A DNA stretch of 64,000 nucleotides from Arcobacter_B sp049472135 (GTDB lineage: Bacteria; Campylobacterota; Campylobacteria; Campylobacterales; Arcobacteraceae): NCBI RefSeq assembly GCF_049472135.1, contig NZ_JBMOVV010000003.1, positions 247,624 to 311,623 on the forward strand, given 5' to 3'. The translations under genes and the position numbers were made by a program. The stretch's first letter is position 1. The number at the start of each line of letters is the position of its first letter. Positions 15,938 to 24,701 of this stretch are shown in pieces. The notes beneath the pieces are model-generated. The model was not told where the DNA came from. It made no database searches and saw nothing but the letters and a program-made list of their open reading frames with translations.

Positions 15938-17764
15938 ATAAAAACAAATAGTAAGATTATTTTTCTTGTTACTACTGTTATCTTCTTTATGTTTATACTT
16001 ATGATTCTAAATTTCACTTATAACTTTAGAGAGTATGGAATCAAAAATATTGACAATAAAGCCTCAATCTTAGCAAAAACTGTTGAGCATGCACTTACCT
16101 CTCAAATGCTTGCTGGAGTAATTGATAAAAGAGAGATATTTTTAAAACAACTTGAAGATTTACCACACATTGATAAAATATGGCTAAGTCGTGGACATAA
16201 AGTAATTGAAATGTATGGAGAAGGTCTTAATAATGAAGTACCTCAAGATGATATTGATAGAAAAGTATTAAAGACAGGTGAAGAGATAAAAGTAATTGAT
16301 GAAAAACTTTTCTCAAATAGTACTTATAGAATCACTATTCCTTACAAAGCTACATCTCAAGGAGAAATCAACTGTCTTAATTGTCATACAAATGCAAAAG
16401 AAGGTGATACATTAGGAGCTATTACAATAACTATTCCTGTTGATGATTCAAAACAAAAAGGAATAAGTACAGTTTTAAATACTACAGCTATTGCTTTGGT
16501 TTTGATTTTTACTATTGCATTTTTAATTAACTATTTAATTTCACCTTTCTTAAAACTTTTTGTATCAATAAAAAAAGTAATGAATAATGCTCATGAAGGA
16601 GACTATTCTCAAAGAGTATTAGATATAAATAATAAAGATGCTAAAGAGGTTTCTACTTGGATTAATACTCTACTTGAAAAGCTAGAAACAACATTAAATG
16701 ATATAGATAAAAATATATCTATTTTCTTATCAAGTAAAACTCAAGAGAATAGTGACCCACTAGTAAATGTACAAAAAACTGTATCAAGACTATCTTCTGT
16801 ATATAAATTTAGAAAAACTATTGAACATGATGACAACTTACAAACAATATATTCAAGACTTGCAAATGTAATAAAAAACACAATTAATATTGAAGATTTT
16901 AATATTCAAGAGGCTGATACAAGAACAGGTGAAACAACAAATGTTTATGTAGGCAATAAAATATATTGTGATGTTAAACAAACTTGTAGAGCTGACAAAA
17001 CAAATCAAATTGTTGATTCTAGTGTATTTGAAAATATCTGTGTTTCATGTAAAGATAAAAACATAAACTATCTTTGTATTCCCTACTCTATTTCAAATGA
17101 TTTAGATTTGATAATCTCTATTTATACACAAAGACCTGAAGAGTTAGAAAAAATCAAAAAAAGTATTCCTTACATAAATGATTATGTAGATGCAGCTAAA
17201 TCAGTTATTATTACAAATAAACTTATGAATATACTTGAAAAAAATGCCAGAACAGATGCCTTAACAGGTCTTTATAATAGAAAACATTTAGAAGACCAAT
17301 TACCTAAAATTGTATCTCAAAGTAATAGAGCAGATACATCATATGGTGTTTTAATGATAGATATAGATTACTTTAAAAAAGTTAATGATACGTATGGGCA
17401 TGATGTTGGAGATAAAGCAATTCAAATTGTAGCTCAAACACTAAATGAAAACACAAGAAACTCAGATACTATAGTTAGATATGGAGGAGAAGAGTTTATT
17501 GTATTACTTCATAAATGTGATGAAAAAAGCGTATTTGATGTTGCTGAAAAAATTAGAACAGCCTTTATGAAAAAAACTATTCCCGTAACCCCTACTACTA
17601 CAATAAATAAAACACTTAGTATTGGTGCTTCTATTTTCCCTAAAAATAGTATTGACTTAAAAGAGTGTATTAAATATGCTGATATCGCTTTATATAAAGC
17701 TAAAAATAATGGTAGAAATCAAACTGTTATCTTTGAAAAAAGCATGCTAAAAGAAAACAACTAA
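15938..17764 (+). CDS. Membrane diguanylate cyclase with a periplasmic haem-c-type CxxCH sensor domain, apparently starting at ATA
   Basis: The order is an N-terminal membrane helix, a periplasmic region of about 150 residues, a second helix (STVLNTTAIALVLIFTIAFL), a HAMP-like linker, a cysteine-containing GAF-like region, and a C-terminal GGDEF domain with an intact RYGGEEF active site. The enzyme would make cyclic di-GMP. The periplasmic part holds CLNCH, as in Tll0287/DUF3365-like haem sensors, suggesting redox or gas sensing. The first ATG (15989) cuts helix 1. The frame opens upstream after an in-frame TAG with no ATG/GTG/TTG; ATA at 15938, 5 nt after AGGAAG, gives a full helix and 608 aa. 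Confidence 0.85.
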   Translation: MKTNSKIIFLVTTVIFFMFILMILNFTYNFREYGIKNIDNKASILAKTVEHALTSQMLAGVIDKREIFLKQLEDLPHIDKIWLSRGHKVIEMYGEGLNNEVPQDDIDRKVLKTGEEIKVIDEKLFSNSTYRITIPYKATSQGEINCLNCHTNAKEGDTLGAITITIPVDDSKQKGISTVLNTTAIALVLIFTIAFLINYLISPFLKLFVSIKKVMNNAHEGDYSQRVLDINNKDAKEVSTWINTLLEKLETTLNDIDKNISIFLSSKTQENSDPLVNVQKTVSRLSSVYKFRKTIEHDDNLQTIYSRLANVIKNTINIEDFNIQEADTRTGETTNVYVGNKIYCDVKQTCRADKTNQIVDSSVFENICVSCKDKNINYLCIPYSISNDLDLIISIYTQRPEELEKIKKSIPYINDYVDAAKSVIITNKLMNILEKNARTDALTGLYNRKHLEDQLPKIVSQSNRADTSYGVLMIDIDYFKKVNDTYGHDVGDKAIQIVAQTLNENTRNSDTIVRYGGEEFIVLLHKCDEKSVFDVAEKIRTAFMKKTIPVTPTTTINKTLSIGASIFPKNSIDLKECIKYADIALYKAKNNGRNQTVIFEKSMLKENN

Positions 17765-17776
17765 GATAATTTTTGA

Positions 17777-17782
17777 TATAAT
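17777..17782 (+). promoter_or_regulatory. -10 box (TATAAT) for argB-thrC
   Basis: A perfect TATAAT follows a T run, 32 nt before the argB ATG and just after the GGDEF stop codon. Confidence 0.55.
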
Positions 17783-17814
17783 ATTTGCCTTTAAAAAACA
17801 TCCTAGGAAATATT

Positions 17815-18720
17815 ATGCAAAAGAAACATCAAAAAGTTCAAACTCTACTTGATGCAATTCCTCATATTAAAAAATTTTATGGGAAAACAATTGTAATTAA
17901 ATACGGAGGCTCAGCTCAAACAAGCCCTGAATTAAAAGAAAAGTTTGCTGAAGATATAGTACTACTTTCACTTGTAGGTATCAAACCTGTTATTGTACAT
18001 GGTGGTGGTGCAAGAATTTCAGAGCTACTTGAAAAACTATCTATTAAATCAGAATTTGTTGATGGTCACAGAGTTACTTCTGAAGACACAATGAGAGTTG
18101 TTGAAATGGTACTTTCTGGTGAAATAAATAAAAACATAACATCACTTTTAAACCATCATGGAGCAAAAGCAATTGGTATTTCTGGTAAAGACTCATCAAT
18201 TATCAATGCTACTCCAAAAGAAGATGGTAAATTTGGTTACACAGGTGTAGTAACAAAAGTTAATGGTGAAATGATTAATAATTTAATTAAAGAAGGTTTT
18301 ATCCCTGTAATTGCTCCAATTGCAGATAGTGCAGAACCTAACCATCCTGGATTTAATATTAATGCTGATGTTGCAGCTTCAAAAATAGCTGCTGCAATTG
18401 GTGCGCAAAAAGTTCTTTTCCTAACAGATACAGTTGGTGTTTTAGATAAACAAGGTGAACTTTTAAACTCTCTTGATAAAGAAGATGTAGAAAAATATAA
18501 AGCAGATGGAACTATTGGTGGAGGGATGATACCAAAAGTTGATTCATGTATAGATGCTATATATAATGGTGTAAATAAAGCACACATAATTGATGGTAGA
18601 GTTGAGCATTCAATATTACTTGAACTATTTACAAGCGATGGAATAGGAACACAATTTTTAAGAAAAGATAATCCTAATAATGGCATAGATATGGAAAAAC
18701 TATTAAGCGAAGAAGCGTAA
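17815..18720 (+). CDS. argB: Acetylglutamate kinase
   Basis: This 301-aa enzyme phosphorylates N-acetylglutamate in arginine synthesis. Motifs are TIVIKYGGSAQTSPELKE near residues 24-41, VIVHGGGARISELLEKL near 55-71 and FNINADVAASKIAAAIGA. I chose ATG 17815, which has AGGAAA 4 nt upstream; a start 10 codons earlier would fall on the -10 box. The thrC start lies 9 nt after its stop, so the two genes are cotranscribed. Confidence 0.95.
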   Translation: MQKKHQKVQTLLDAIPHIKKFYGKTIVIKYGGSAQTSPELKEKFAEDIVLLSLVGIKPVIVHGGGARISELLEKLSIKSEFVDGHRVTSEDTMRVVEMVLSGEINKNITSLLNHHGAKAIGISGKDSSIINATPKEDGKFGYTGVVTKVNGEMINNLIKEGFIPVIAPIADSAEPNHPGFNINADVAASKIAAAIGAQKVLFLTDTVGVLDKQGELLNSLDKEDVEKYKADGTIGGGMIPKVDSCIDAIYNGVNKAHIIDGRVEHSILLELFTSDGIGTQFLRKDNPNNGIDMEKLLSEEA

Positions 18721-18729
18721 GGAAGAAGA

Positions 18730-20211
18730 ATGAAATTTATTGAGACTAGAGGAAATGATGGAGTTAAGGATAAAGAAGTAGAATTTTCATATGCTATTTT
18801 AAATCCAAGTGCATCTTTTGGAGGACTTTATGTACCGAAAGAGTTACCAAAACTAGAAGAAAACTTTCTATTAAATCACATCAATGATGGATACAAAGAG
18901 CTTGCATATGCAATATTAAAAGCATTTGAGATAGATATTGAAGAGAGTGAAATTCAAAAAGCTTTAGATTTATACGACAAATTTGATGATGCTGCTGATC
19001 CTTGTCCTGTAAAAAAAGTAAAAGATGATTTATTTGTACATGAACAATACCATGGACCAACAAGAGCATTTAAAGATATGGCTTTACAGCCATTTGGTTC
19101 AATTCTTTCTTCAATTGCTAAAAAAAGAGATGAAAAATACTTAATCTTAGCTGCAACATCAGGAGATACTGGACCTGCTGCACTTAGCACATTTAAAAAT
19201 AAAGAGAACATTCAAGTTGCTTGTTTATATCCAGATGGTGGAACAAGTGATGTTCAAAGATTACAAATGGTATGCGAAGATGGAGACAACTTAAAAGTTT
19301 TAGGTATCAAAGGTAATTTTGATGATGCGCAAACTGCACTTAAAAATCTTCTTGCAAGCCAATCTTTCAAAGATGAGTTACAAAATGATGGAATAAAACT
19401 ATCAGCTGCTAACTCTGTAAACTTCGGAAGAATTATTTTCCAAATAATTTATCACTTTCACTCTTATTTAGAGTTGTTAAAGCAAGGTGAAGTTGAATAT
19501 GGTGAAGAGATTTACTTAGTTGTTCCATCTGGAAACTTTGGAAATGTACTTGGTGGATTCTATGCAAAACAAATGGGTGTTCCTATCAAAAAATTACTTG
19601 TTGCTTCAAATGAAAACAACATTTTAACTGAATGGATTAACACTGGAATTTATGATATTAGAGATAAAGAATTAAAACTTACAAAATCTCCGGCTATGGA
19701 TATTTTAAAATCTTCTAATATAGAAAGAGTGATTTTTTCACTTTTTGGAGCAAAAAGAACGAAAGAGTTACTAGATGACTTAAATGAGAAAAAAATCTTT
19801 GAAATGAGTAAAGATGAAACAGCTAAGCTTCAAGAGTATTTTAGTGCTGTAAATTCTGATGATAAATATGGTTCAAAAATCATCAAATCTTTCTTAGATG
19901 ATGGTTACTTAATGGACCCTCATACTGCAACTTGTATTAAAGCATATGAAGAGCTAAGAGAAGAGAAAATTCCTACTGTAATTTACTCTACAGCAGAGTG
20001 GACAAAATTCTCTCCAACAGTTTTAAATGCCCTAAAACAAGATGATGTAAAGTACAATGATAAAGAAGCATTAGAGGAAATTTCATCTAAATACAAAGCT
20101 GTATTACCTCAATCAATTAAAGACTTATTTACAGCAAAAATCAATCATGATCAAGTGATTGAAAAAGAAGATATTGAAAAAGAAATCGTAAAATTTATTA
20201 GAGAATGTTAA
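18730..20211 (+). CDS. thrC: Threonine synthase
   Basis: This 493-aa PLP enzyme converts O-phosphohomoserine to threonine. The PLP lysine is K115 in GPTRAFKDMALQPFG, and the phosphate site is VVPSGNFGNVLGGFYAKQM. The length fits the long enterobacterial-type ThrC. The SD GGAAGAAG precedes the ATG. It complements thrB at 46370 and feeds IlvA at 10376. Confidence 0.95.
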   Translation: MKFIETRGNDGVKDKEVEFSYAILNPSASFGGLYVPKELPKLEENFLLNHINDGYKELAYAILKAFEIDIEESEIQKALDLYDKFDDAADPCPVKKVKDDLFVHEQYHGPTRAFKDMALQPFGSILSSIAKKRDEKYLILAATSGDTGPAALSTFKNKENIQVACLYPDGGTSDVQRLQMVCEDGDNLKVLGIKGNFDDAQTALKNLLASQSFKDELQNDGIKLSAANSVNFGRIIFQIIYHFHSYLELLKQGEVEYGEEIYLVVPSGNFGNVLGGFYAKQMGVPIKKLLVASNENNILTEWINTGIYDIRDKELKLTKSPAMDILKSSNIERVIFSLFGAKRTKELLDDLNEKKIFEMSKDETAKLQEYFSAVNSDDKYGSKIIKSFLDDGYLMDPHTATCIKAYEELREEKIPTVIYSTAEWTKFSPTVLNALKQDDVKYNDKEALEEISSKYKAVLPQSIKDLFTAKINHDQVIEKEDIEKEIVKFIREC

Positions 20212-20222
20212 AATTCTCTAAT
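20197..20222 (+). terminator. Stem-loop at the end of thrC
   Basis: A perfect 10-bp inverted repeat (20197-20206 with 20213-20222) spans the stop codon. It lacks a T run, so it may act as a processing or stability hairpin rather than a terminator. Confidence 0.4.
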
Positions 20223-20332
20223 AATTAAAATAACTTCCACCTATTCAAAACACCTGAGTATTTTTTTCACAAAAAATAGCATAAACATAACAATTTCTCC
20301 CTAGAGTCATATCATTTTAAGTAAGAAAACAA

Positions 20333-20338
20333 TATAAT
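20333..20338 (+). promoter_or_regulatory. -10 box (TATAAT) for petABC
   Basis: A perfect TATAAT lies 37 nt before the petA ATG in a 163-nt intergenic region. No clear -35 is present. Confidence 0.55.
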
Positions 20339-20374
20339 ATATGGATTTTAATCTAAAAAAAAAGGAAGCCAAAT

Positions 20375-20878
20375 ATGTCTAATGAAACGAATAGACGAGA
20401 TTTTCTTGGTTACTCATTTGCTGCTGTTGCTGCAGTAGGTGGTGCTGCGTCGCTTGTTGGTATGAAGCAAGTATGGGATCCACTTCCAAGCGTATTAGCA
20501 GGTGGTTTTACAAAAGTAGAACTTGGTGAATTAAAAGCCGGAGAACCTGTTACAATTACTTGGAGAGGGAAGCCAATTTTTCTTCTTAAAAAAACTGCTG
20601 ATATGAAAGATAACGAGAGAGATCTTGTAATCGGAGATAGCAGATATACTGTTGCTATTGGATTATGTACTCACTTAGGTTGTATTCCAGCATGGAAAAA
20701 AGATAAATGGAAATGTGCATGTCACGGTGGGGAGTTCAACCCTTCTGCTGAACAAATCTTCGGACCTCCTCCAAGACCACTTGACTTACCTCCATTTAGT
20801 GTACAAGGAACTTCAATTACTTTAGGTGAAGAAGGACCAGAATACAAAAAAATCGCTGCTGCGATGGCAACGGCATAA
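20375..20878 (+). CDS. petA: Ubiquinol-cytochrome c reductase Rieske iron-sulfur subunit
   Basis: This 167-aa protein has a Tat-type N-terminus (NRRDFLGYSF) leading into a hydrophobic anchor. The 2Fe-2S ligands are in CTHLGC and CACHGG, near residues 99-104 and 117-122. It transfers electrons from quinol to the cytochrome subunit on the periplasmic side. It is followed after 10 nt by petB, with SD AAGGAG. Confidence 0.96.
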   Translation: MSNETNRRDFLGYSFAAVAAVGGAASLVGMKQVWDPLPSVLAGGFTKVELGELKAGEPVTITWRGKPIFLLKKTADMKDNERDLVIGDSRYTVAIGLCTHLGCIPAWKKDKWKCACHGGEFNPSAEQIFGPPPRPLDLPPFSVQGTSITLGEEGPEYKKIAAAMATA

Positions 20879-20888
20879 GGAGTAGTTT

Positions 20889-22139
20889 ATGGCAAAATTT
20901 GAAAAAGCTAACTCAGTTGGTGAGTGGTTAGATCAAAGACTTAATACTACAGCTTTAAACAAAGTTTTAATGACTGAGTATTGGATTCCAAAAGATATTA
21001 ACTTCTTATGGGCAATGGGTGTATTACTAGCTACTACTTTTGGTATCTTAGTAATTTCTGGTTTATTCTTAATGATGTACTACAAGCCAGATGTTGCTTT
21101 AGCATTTGACTCTGTTAACTACACAATTATGCAAGAAGTTGCATTTGGTTGGTTATTTAGACATATGCACGGTGTTGCTGCTTCTGTAGTATTCTTAATT
21201 ATCTATATTCACATGTTTACAGGTATCTACTACGGTTCTTATAAGCAAGGTAGAGAAATGATCTGGATTTCTGGTATGTTATTATTCATGACATTCTCAG
21301 CTGCTGGATTCTCTGGATATATGTTACCATGGGGACAAATGTCTTACTGGGCTGCAATGGTTATTACTAACTTATTTGGTGGTGTTCCATTCATCGGTGA
21401 GCAATTAGTTGTATGGATTAGAGGTGACTTTAACGTTGCTGATGCTACATTAACAAGATTCTTTATGTTACACGTATTCTTATTACCAATCGTTATTATG
21501 GGTATTATTGGATTACACTTCTATACATTAAGAATTCCTCACGTTAATAACCAATCTTCTGAAGAGTTTGATTTTGATGAAGAAGCTGAAAAATACTTAG
21601 CTGGTAACAAAAGAGAATCTAAAGTTATTCCTTTCTGGCCTGTATTTATTTCTAAAGATTTAGCTGTATTAGGTATTTTCTTAATTTTCTACTTCTACTT
21701 AGTATTCTTCCACTATAACTTTGCAATGGACCCAGTTAACTTTGATCCAGCTGATCCAATGGTAACTCCTGCGCATATTTACCCAGAATGGTATTTCTTA
21801 TGGTCATACGAAGTATTAAGAGGATTCTTCTTTGATGTTGGACCTGTTAAAGCATTTGATATTGGTTTAATTGCGTTTGCATTTGCTAACGTTATTTTCT
21901 TAGTATTACCATGGTTAGATAGAGATCCGAAAATCTTACCAGCACACAAAAGACCTAAATTCTTTATTTGGTTCTGGATATTAATGGCTGACTTAATTGT
22001 ATTAACTGTTTATGGTAAATTACCTCCAACAGGTGTAAATGCATGGGTTGGATTTGTAGTAGCAATGATCTTCATTATTCTATTCCTTGTATTACCATTC
22101 ATTACTAAATCTGATGCTAAAAAGAGAGGAGATGTATAA
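20889..22139 (+). CDS. petB: Cytochrome b subunit of the bc1 complex
   Basis: This 416-aa polytopic cytochrome b has both halves in one chain. Haem-ligand histidines are in RHMHGVAASVVFLIIYIHMF near residues 91-110 and in MLHVFLLPIVIMGIIGLHFY near 193-212. The quinol-site signature is PEWYFLWSYEVLR. It forms the membrane core that oxidises menaquinol. Its TAA overlaps the petC ATG by one base. Confidence 0.97.
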   Translation: MAKFEKANSVGEWLDQRLNTTALNKVLMTEYWIPKDINFLWAMGVLLATTFGILVISGLFLMMYYKPDVALAFDSVNYTIMQEVAFGWLFRHMHGVAASVVFLIIYIHMFTGIYYGSYKQGREMIWISGMLLFMTFSAAGFSGYMLPWGQMSYWAAMVITNLFGGVPFIGEQLVVWIRGDFNVADATLTRFFMLHVFLLPIVIMGIIGLHFYTLRIPHVNNQSSEEFDFDEEAEKYLAGNKRESKVIPFWPVFISKDLAVLGIFLIFYFYLVFFHYNFAMDPVNFDPADPMVTPAHIYPEWYFLWSYEVLRGFFFDVGPVKAFDIGLIAFAFANVIFLVLPWLDRDPKILPAHKRPKFFIWFWILMADLIVLTVYGKLPPTGVNAWVGFVVAMIFIILFLVLPFITKSDAKKRGDV

Positions 22140-23023
22140 TGAGAGAATTAAAAATATTAGCAGTAGTTGTAGCTTTAACGCTAGTAACTTACTGGGGAGT
22201 TGAGCCATTTGCTCACTCTCAAATGCACCCTCACGTAGAACCAGCTGATTTTAAATTCACTGATGTTCAAGAAGATGTTAAAGATGTTAAAGAGTTAAGT
22301 GGTGATGCTACAAATGGTAAAACATTAGTAACTACAAACTGTACAGCTTGTCACGCAATTTCAGCTGAAGGTTTCCCACAAGTTATGGATAACGCAAGTT
22401 CTGCTGCTGCTTATGGTGTTGTTCCACCAGATTTAAGTACTGCAGGTAAACTTTACAATGCTGATTACTTAGCTGCGTTTATTAAAAACCCAGCAAAAGC
22501 TGCAAAAGTTGAGCACAAATTCCAAGATGGAAGAGTTCACCCAATGCCAGGTTACGGTTGGATGCAACCACAAGAAATTGCTGATATGGTAGCATACTTA
22601 CAGTCTATTGCTCCAGAGCAAATGACAAACAAAGAAGTATTTACTAATGCTTGTCAAAGATGTCACGGTATTAAATATGCAGATATGTTAAATGGTACAA
22701 TGGCTGCATTTACACCAGATGCTGATATTAAAAAGTACATGGGTAAATTACCACCAGATTTATCTCAATACATCAGATCTAGAGGTGAAGGTTACTTAAC
22801 TACATTTGTTAATGATCCACAAAAACACCTTGAAGGTACAGCAATGCCTAGAGTTGGTTTAACACAAGAAGCACAAGAGCAAGTTATTTCATATATGGAA
22901 GAAGTTGGTGATTCTAAAAAAGAGTTAAGACAAGAATTAGGACCTAAATTCTTAATTTACCTTGTAATCTTCGCAATCTTTGCATTCTTATGGAAGAAAA
23001 AAATGTGGAGAGATGTTCACTAA
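22139..23023 (+). CDS. petC: Dihaem cytochrome c subunit of the bc1 complex
   Basis: This 294-aa protein has an N-terminal anchor, two haem-c motifs (CTACH near residues 62-66 and CQRCH near 172-176) and a C-terminal helix (FLIYLVIFAIFAFLW). A dihaem cytochrome instead of a monohaem c1 is the known Campylobacterota arrangement. It takes electrons from the Rieske protein and passes them to soluble carriers or the cbb3 oxidase. Confidence 0.95.
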   Translation: MRELKILAVVVALTLVTYWGVEPFAHSQMHPHVEPADFKFTDVQEDVKDVKELSGDATNGKTLVTTNCTACHAISAEGFPQVMDNASSAAAYGVVPPDLSTAGKLYNADYLAAFIKNPAKAAKVEHKFQDGRVHPMPGYGWMQPQEIADMVAYLQSIAPEQMTNKEVFTNACQRCHGIKYADMLNGTMAAFTPDADIKKYMGKLPPDLSQYIRSRGEGYLTTFVNDPQKHLEGTAMPRVGLTQEAQEQVISYMEEVGDSKKELRQELGPKFLIYLVIFAIFAFLWKKKMWRDVH

Positions 23024-23040
23024 GAACTCTTAACAATATT

Positions 23041-23067
23041 AAAGGTTAGGTAACCCCTAACCTTTTT
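23041..23067 (+). terminator. Intrinsic terminator after petABC
   Basis: A 10-bp stem (23041-23050 with 23056-23065, AAAGGTTAGG/CCTAACCTTT) has a 5-nt loop and runs into T residues. Confidence 0.85.
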
Positions 23068-23090
23068 AATAAAAATAAAAAGGAAACCAA

Positions 23091-23486
23091 ATGAAACTAG
23101 CAAAATTATTAGTAGCTTGTACATTAGCTTTTGGTGTTGCTAATGCTCAAGATGTTATGCAAAAATCTATGTCAATCATGGAAAAAGGTATGACTCAAAT
23201 TCAAAAAGGTTTTTTAAACAATAACCTTGAATTAATCAAAGAAGGTGCTGCTTTAGTAAAAGAAGGTAACGCTTTATTCTCTGATAAAAAAGTAATTAAA
23301 AACTACTTACCTGAAAACAAAAAACACTTAGTTAATGTTGCTGCTGCAAGTAGTGAAAGAATTAACTTAGACTTAAATGTTTTAGAGTTAAATTTAGATG
23401 AAAAAGCATATTTAAATGCTGCAGATGCATACTCTGATATGTTAAATGCATGTTCTAGATGTCACTCAATTGTAAGAAGCTGGTAA
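23091..23486 (+). CDS. Small periplasmic cytochrome with a C-terminal CxxCH (cytochrome c'-like)
   Basis: This 131-aa protein has a signal peptide ending near VANAQ. The mature part is all-helical by appearance, with methionine-rich first helix repeats (QKSMSIMEKGMTQIQKG). Its only haem site, CSRCH, is seven residues from the C-terminus. A four-helix body with a C-terminal haem motif is the class II (cytochrome c') pattern. It lies directly after petABC beyond a terminator, so it is separately or read-through transcribed. It may be an electron carrier or a NO/O2-binding protein. Confidence 0.8.
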   Translation: MKLAKLLVACTLAFGVANAQDVMQKSMSIMEKGMTQIQKGFLNNNLELIKEGAALVKEGNALFSDKKVIKNYLPENKKHLVNVAAASSERINLDLNVLELNLDEKAYLNAADAYSDMLNACSRCHSIVRSW

Positions 23487-23507
23487 TAACTAACTTCTTA
23501 TAAAATA

Positions 23508-23537
23508 AAAAAGCCAAGTTTTAAAACTTGGCTTTTT
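23508..23537. terminator. Bidirectional terminator between the cytochrome gene and rsmE
   Basis: A perfect inverted repeat (AAGCCAAGTTTT/AAAACTTGGCTT, centre 23522) is flanked by A on the left and T on the right. It can therefore end transcripts from both converging genes. Confidence 0.88.
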
Positions 23538-24209
23538 TTATATCAGTATTTTTGAGCTTGCACTTATAATTGCAGTTTCACTTCGAAGAATCAATGAAGA
23601 ATCAAATCCAACTATTTTATCTTTATCAAAAGTAAATCTTTCATCTTGAGAAAAACCACCTTCACAACCTAAAACTAAAGTTTCAATTTCATTCTTTTTT
23701 GAATCAATATTAGTCGATGAAAAATCTAAGAAATACACATCTTTATTTTGTTCTACAAAAGTTTCTAAACTACTGCATGTATCAAACTTTATAATTGAAG
23801 ATCTTCCACACTGACTTGATGAGTTATATAGAATCCTATTTAGCTTTTCAATATTAATTTTAAAATTCTTTTGAGAATACTCACAATAAATAAATGTAAT
23901 CTTATCTACACCTATTTCATTTAAAGAAGCTATATATTTTTCAACTGTTTTTGGATCAACTAAACACCAACCAATATGTAGTTTTTTATGATTTTCAACA
24001 ATCTTTTCTTCACCTGATAATAAAGAAAGAGAAGCATCTTTTCTTCCAATATTATCCACTTTATATAAATATATATTATTATCAATTAGATTTCTAAAAT
24101 ATATCTCATCTTCAAGTTTATGTCTTCTAGCTTTTATTAAATATTTATATGTATCATTATTGATTGTAAGATTTGTTTGTCCTGCATCTTCATGATAAGT
24201 AAATTGCAT
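23538..24209 (-). CDS. rsmE: 16S rRNA (uracil-1498-N3)-methyltransferase RsmE
   Basis: This 223-aa SPOUT methyltransferase has the N-terminal PUA-like part with YLIKARRHKLEDEIYFR and the C-terminal knot ETLVLGCEGGFSQDE followed by LILRSETAIISA. These match the RsmE family (GPEGG and LG.RILR.ETA signatures). Here the second glycine-proline pair reads GCEGG, a mild variation. The membrane-protein gene upstream ends 2 nt before it. Confidence 0.92.
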   Translation of the reverse strand: MQFTYHEDAGQTNLTINNDTYKYLIKARRHKLEDEIYFRNLIDNNIYLYKVDNIGRKDASLSLLSGEEKIVENHKKLHIGWCLVDPKTVEKYIASLNEIGVDKITFIYCEYSQKNFKINIEKLNRILYNSSSQCGRSSIIKFDTCSSLETFVEQNKDVYFLDFSSTNIDSKKNEIETLVLGCEGGFSQDERFTFDKDKIVGFDSSLILRSETAIISASSKILI

Positions 24210-24211
24210 TA

Positions 24212-24616
24212 TTAAAATACCTTACTAATAATATAAATAGAAACTAACACCATAATCTCAATAGTATAAATTTTTCTTGCATATTTATAAAACTCTTCTT
24301 GAAGTTCTTTATCTGCACTTTTAATTACTCTCATTTTCTTATATCTTTTAATTTCAATAACTAAAAGAAAAATAGAAGTTGGGATCATAATAAAAATTGT
24401 AAAGCTCATTGCATGAGCATAAAAAGCAACAATCGCACCTGTATACATTACAATAGCATTAGTTAAATGATATAAAGGAGTCATAAATTTTAATCGTTTT
24501 GCTAACTTAATAAAATCCTTCATAGTAATTACTGAATAAAGGTTAAATAACATAATCGCTAAAAAAAAGTAAATTGTATATACATGTGTGTCTATTGCAC
24601 TTTGCATTAATTCCAT
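24212..24616 (-). CDS. Conserved-looking small membrane protein, function unknown
   Basis: This 134-aa protein has four predicted helices (YTIYFFLAIMLFNLYSV, NAIVMYTGAIVAFYA, FTIFIMIPTSIFLLVI and EIMVLVSIYIISKVF). A basic loop (IKRYKKMRVIKSADKELQ) precedes the last helix. No motif tells its job. It is immediately upstream of rsmE in an apparent two-gene unit and divergent from moeA. I do not recognise a named family. Confidence 0.75.
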   Translation of the reverse strand: MELMQSAIDTHVYTIYFFLAIMLFNLYSVITMKDFIKLAKRLKFMTPLYHLTNAIVMYTGAIVAFYAHAMSFTIFIMIPTSIFLLVIEIKRYKKMRVIKSADKELQEEFYKYARKIYTIEIMVLVSIYIISKVF

Positions 24617-24701
24617 ATCTGTTTATCTCACTTTTAAAAAATTTCGCTATTATATCTAACTTGTCATAAGTTTTTTATTTTAAATATCAAAAGGAATAAT
24701 A

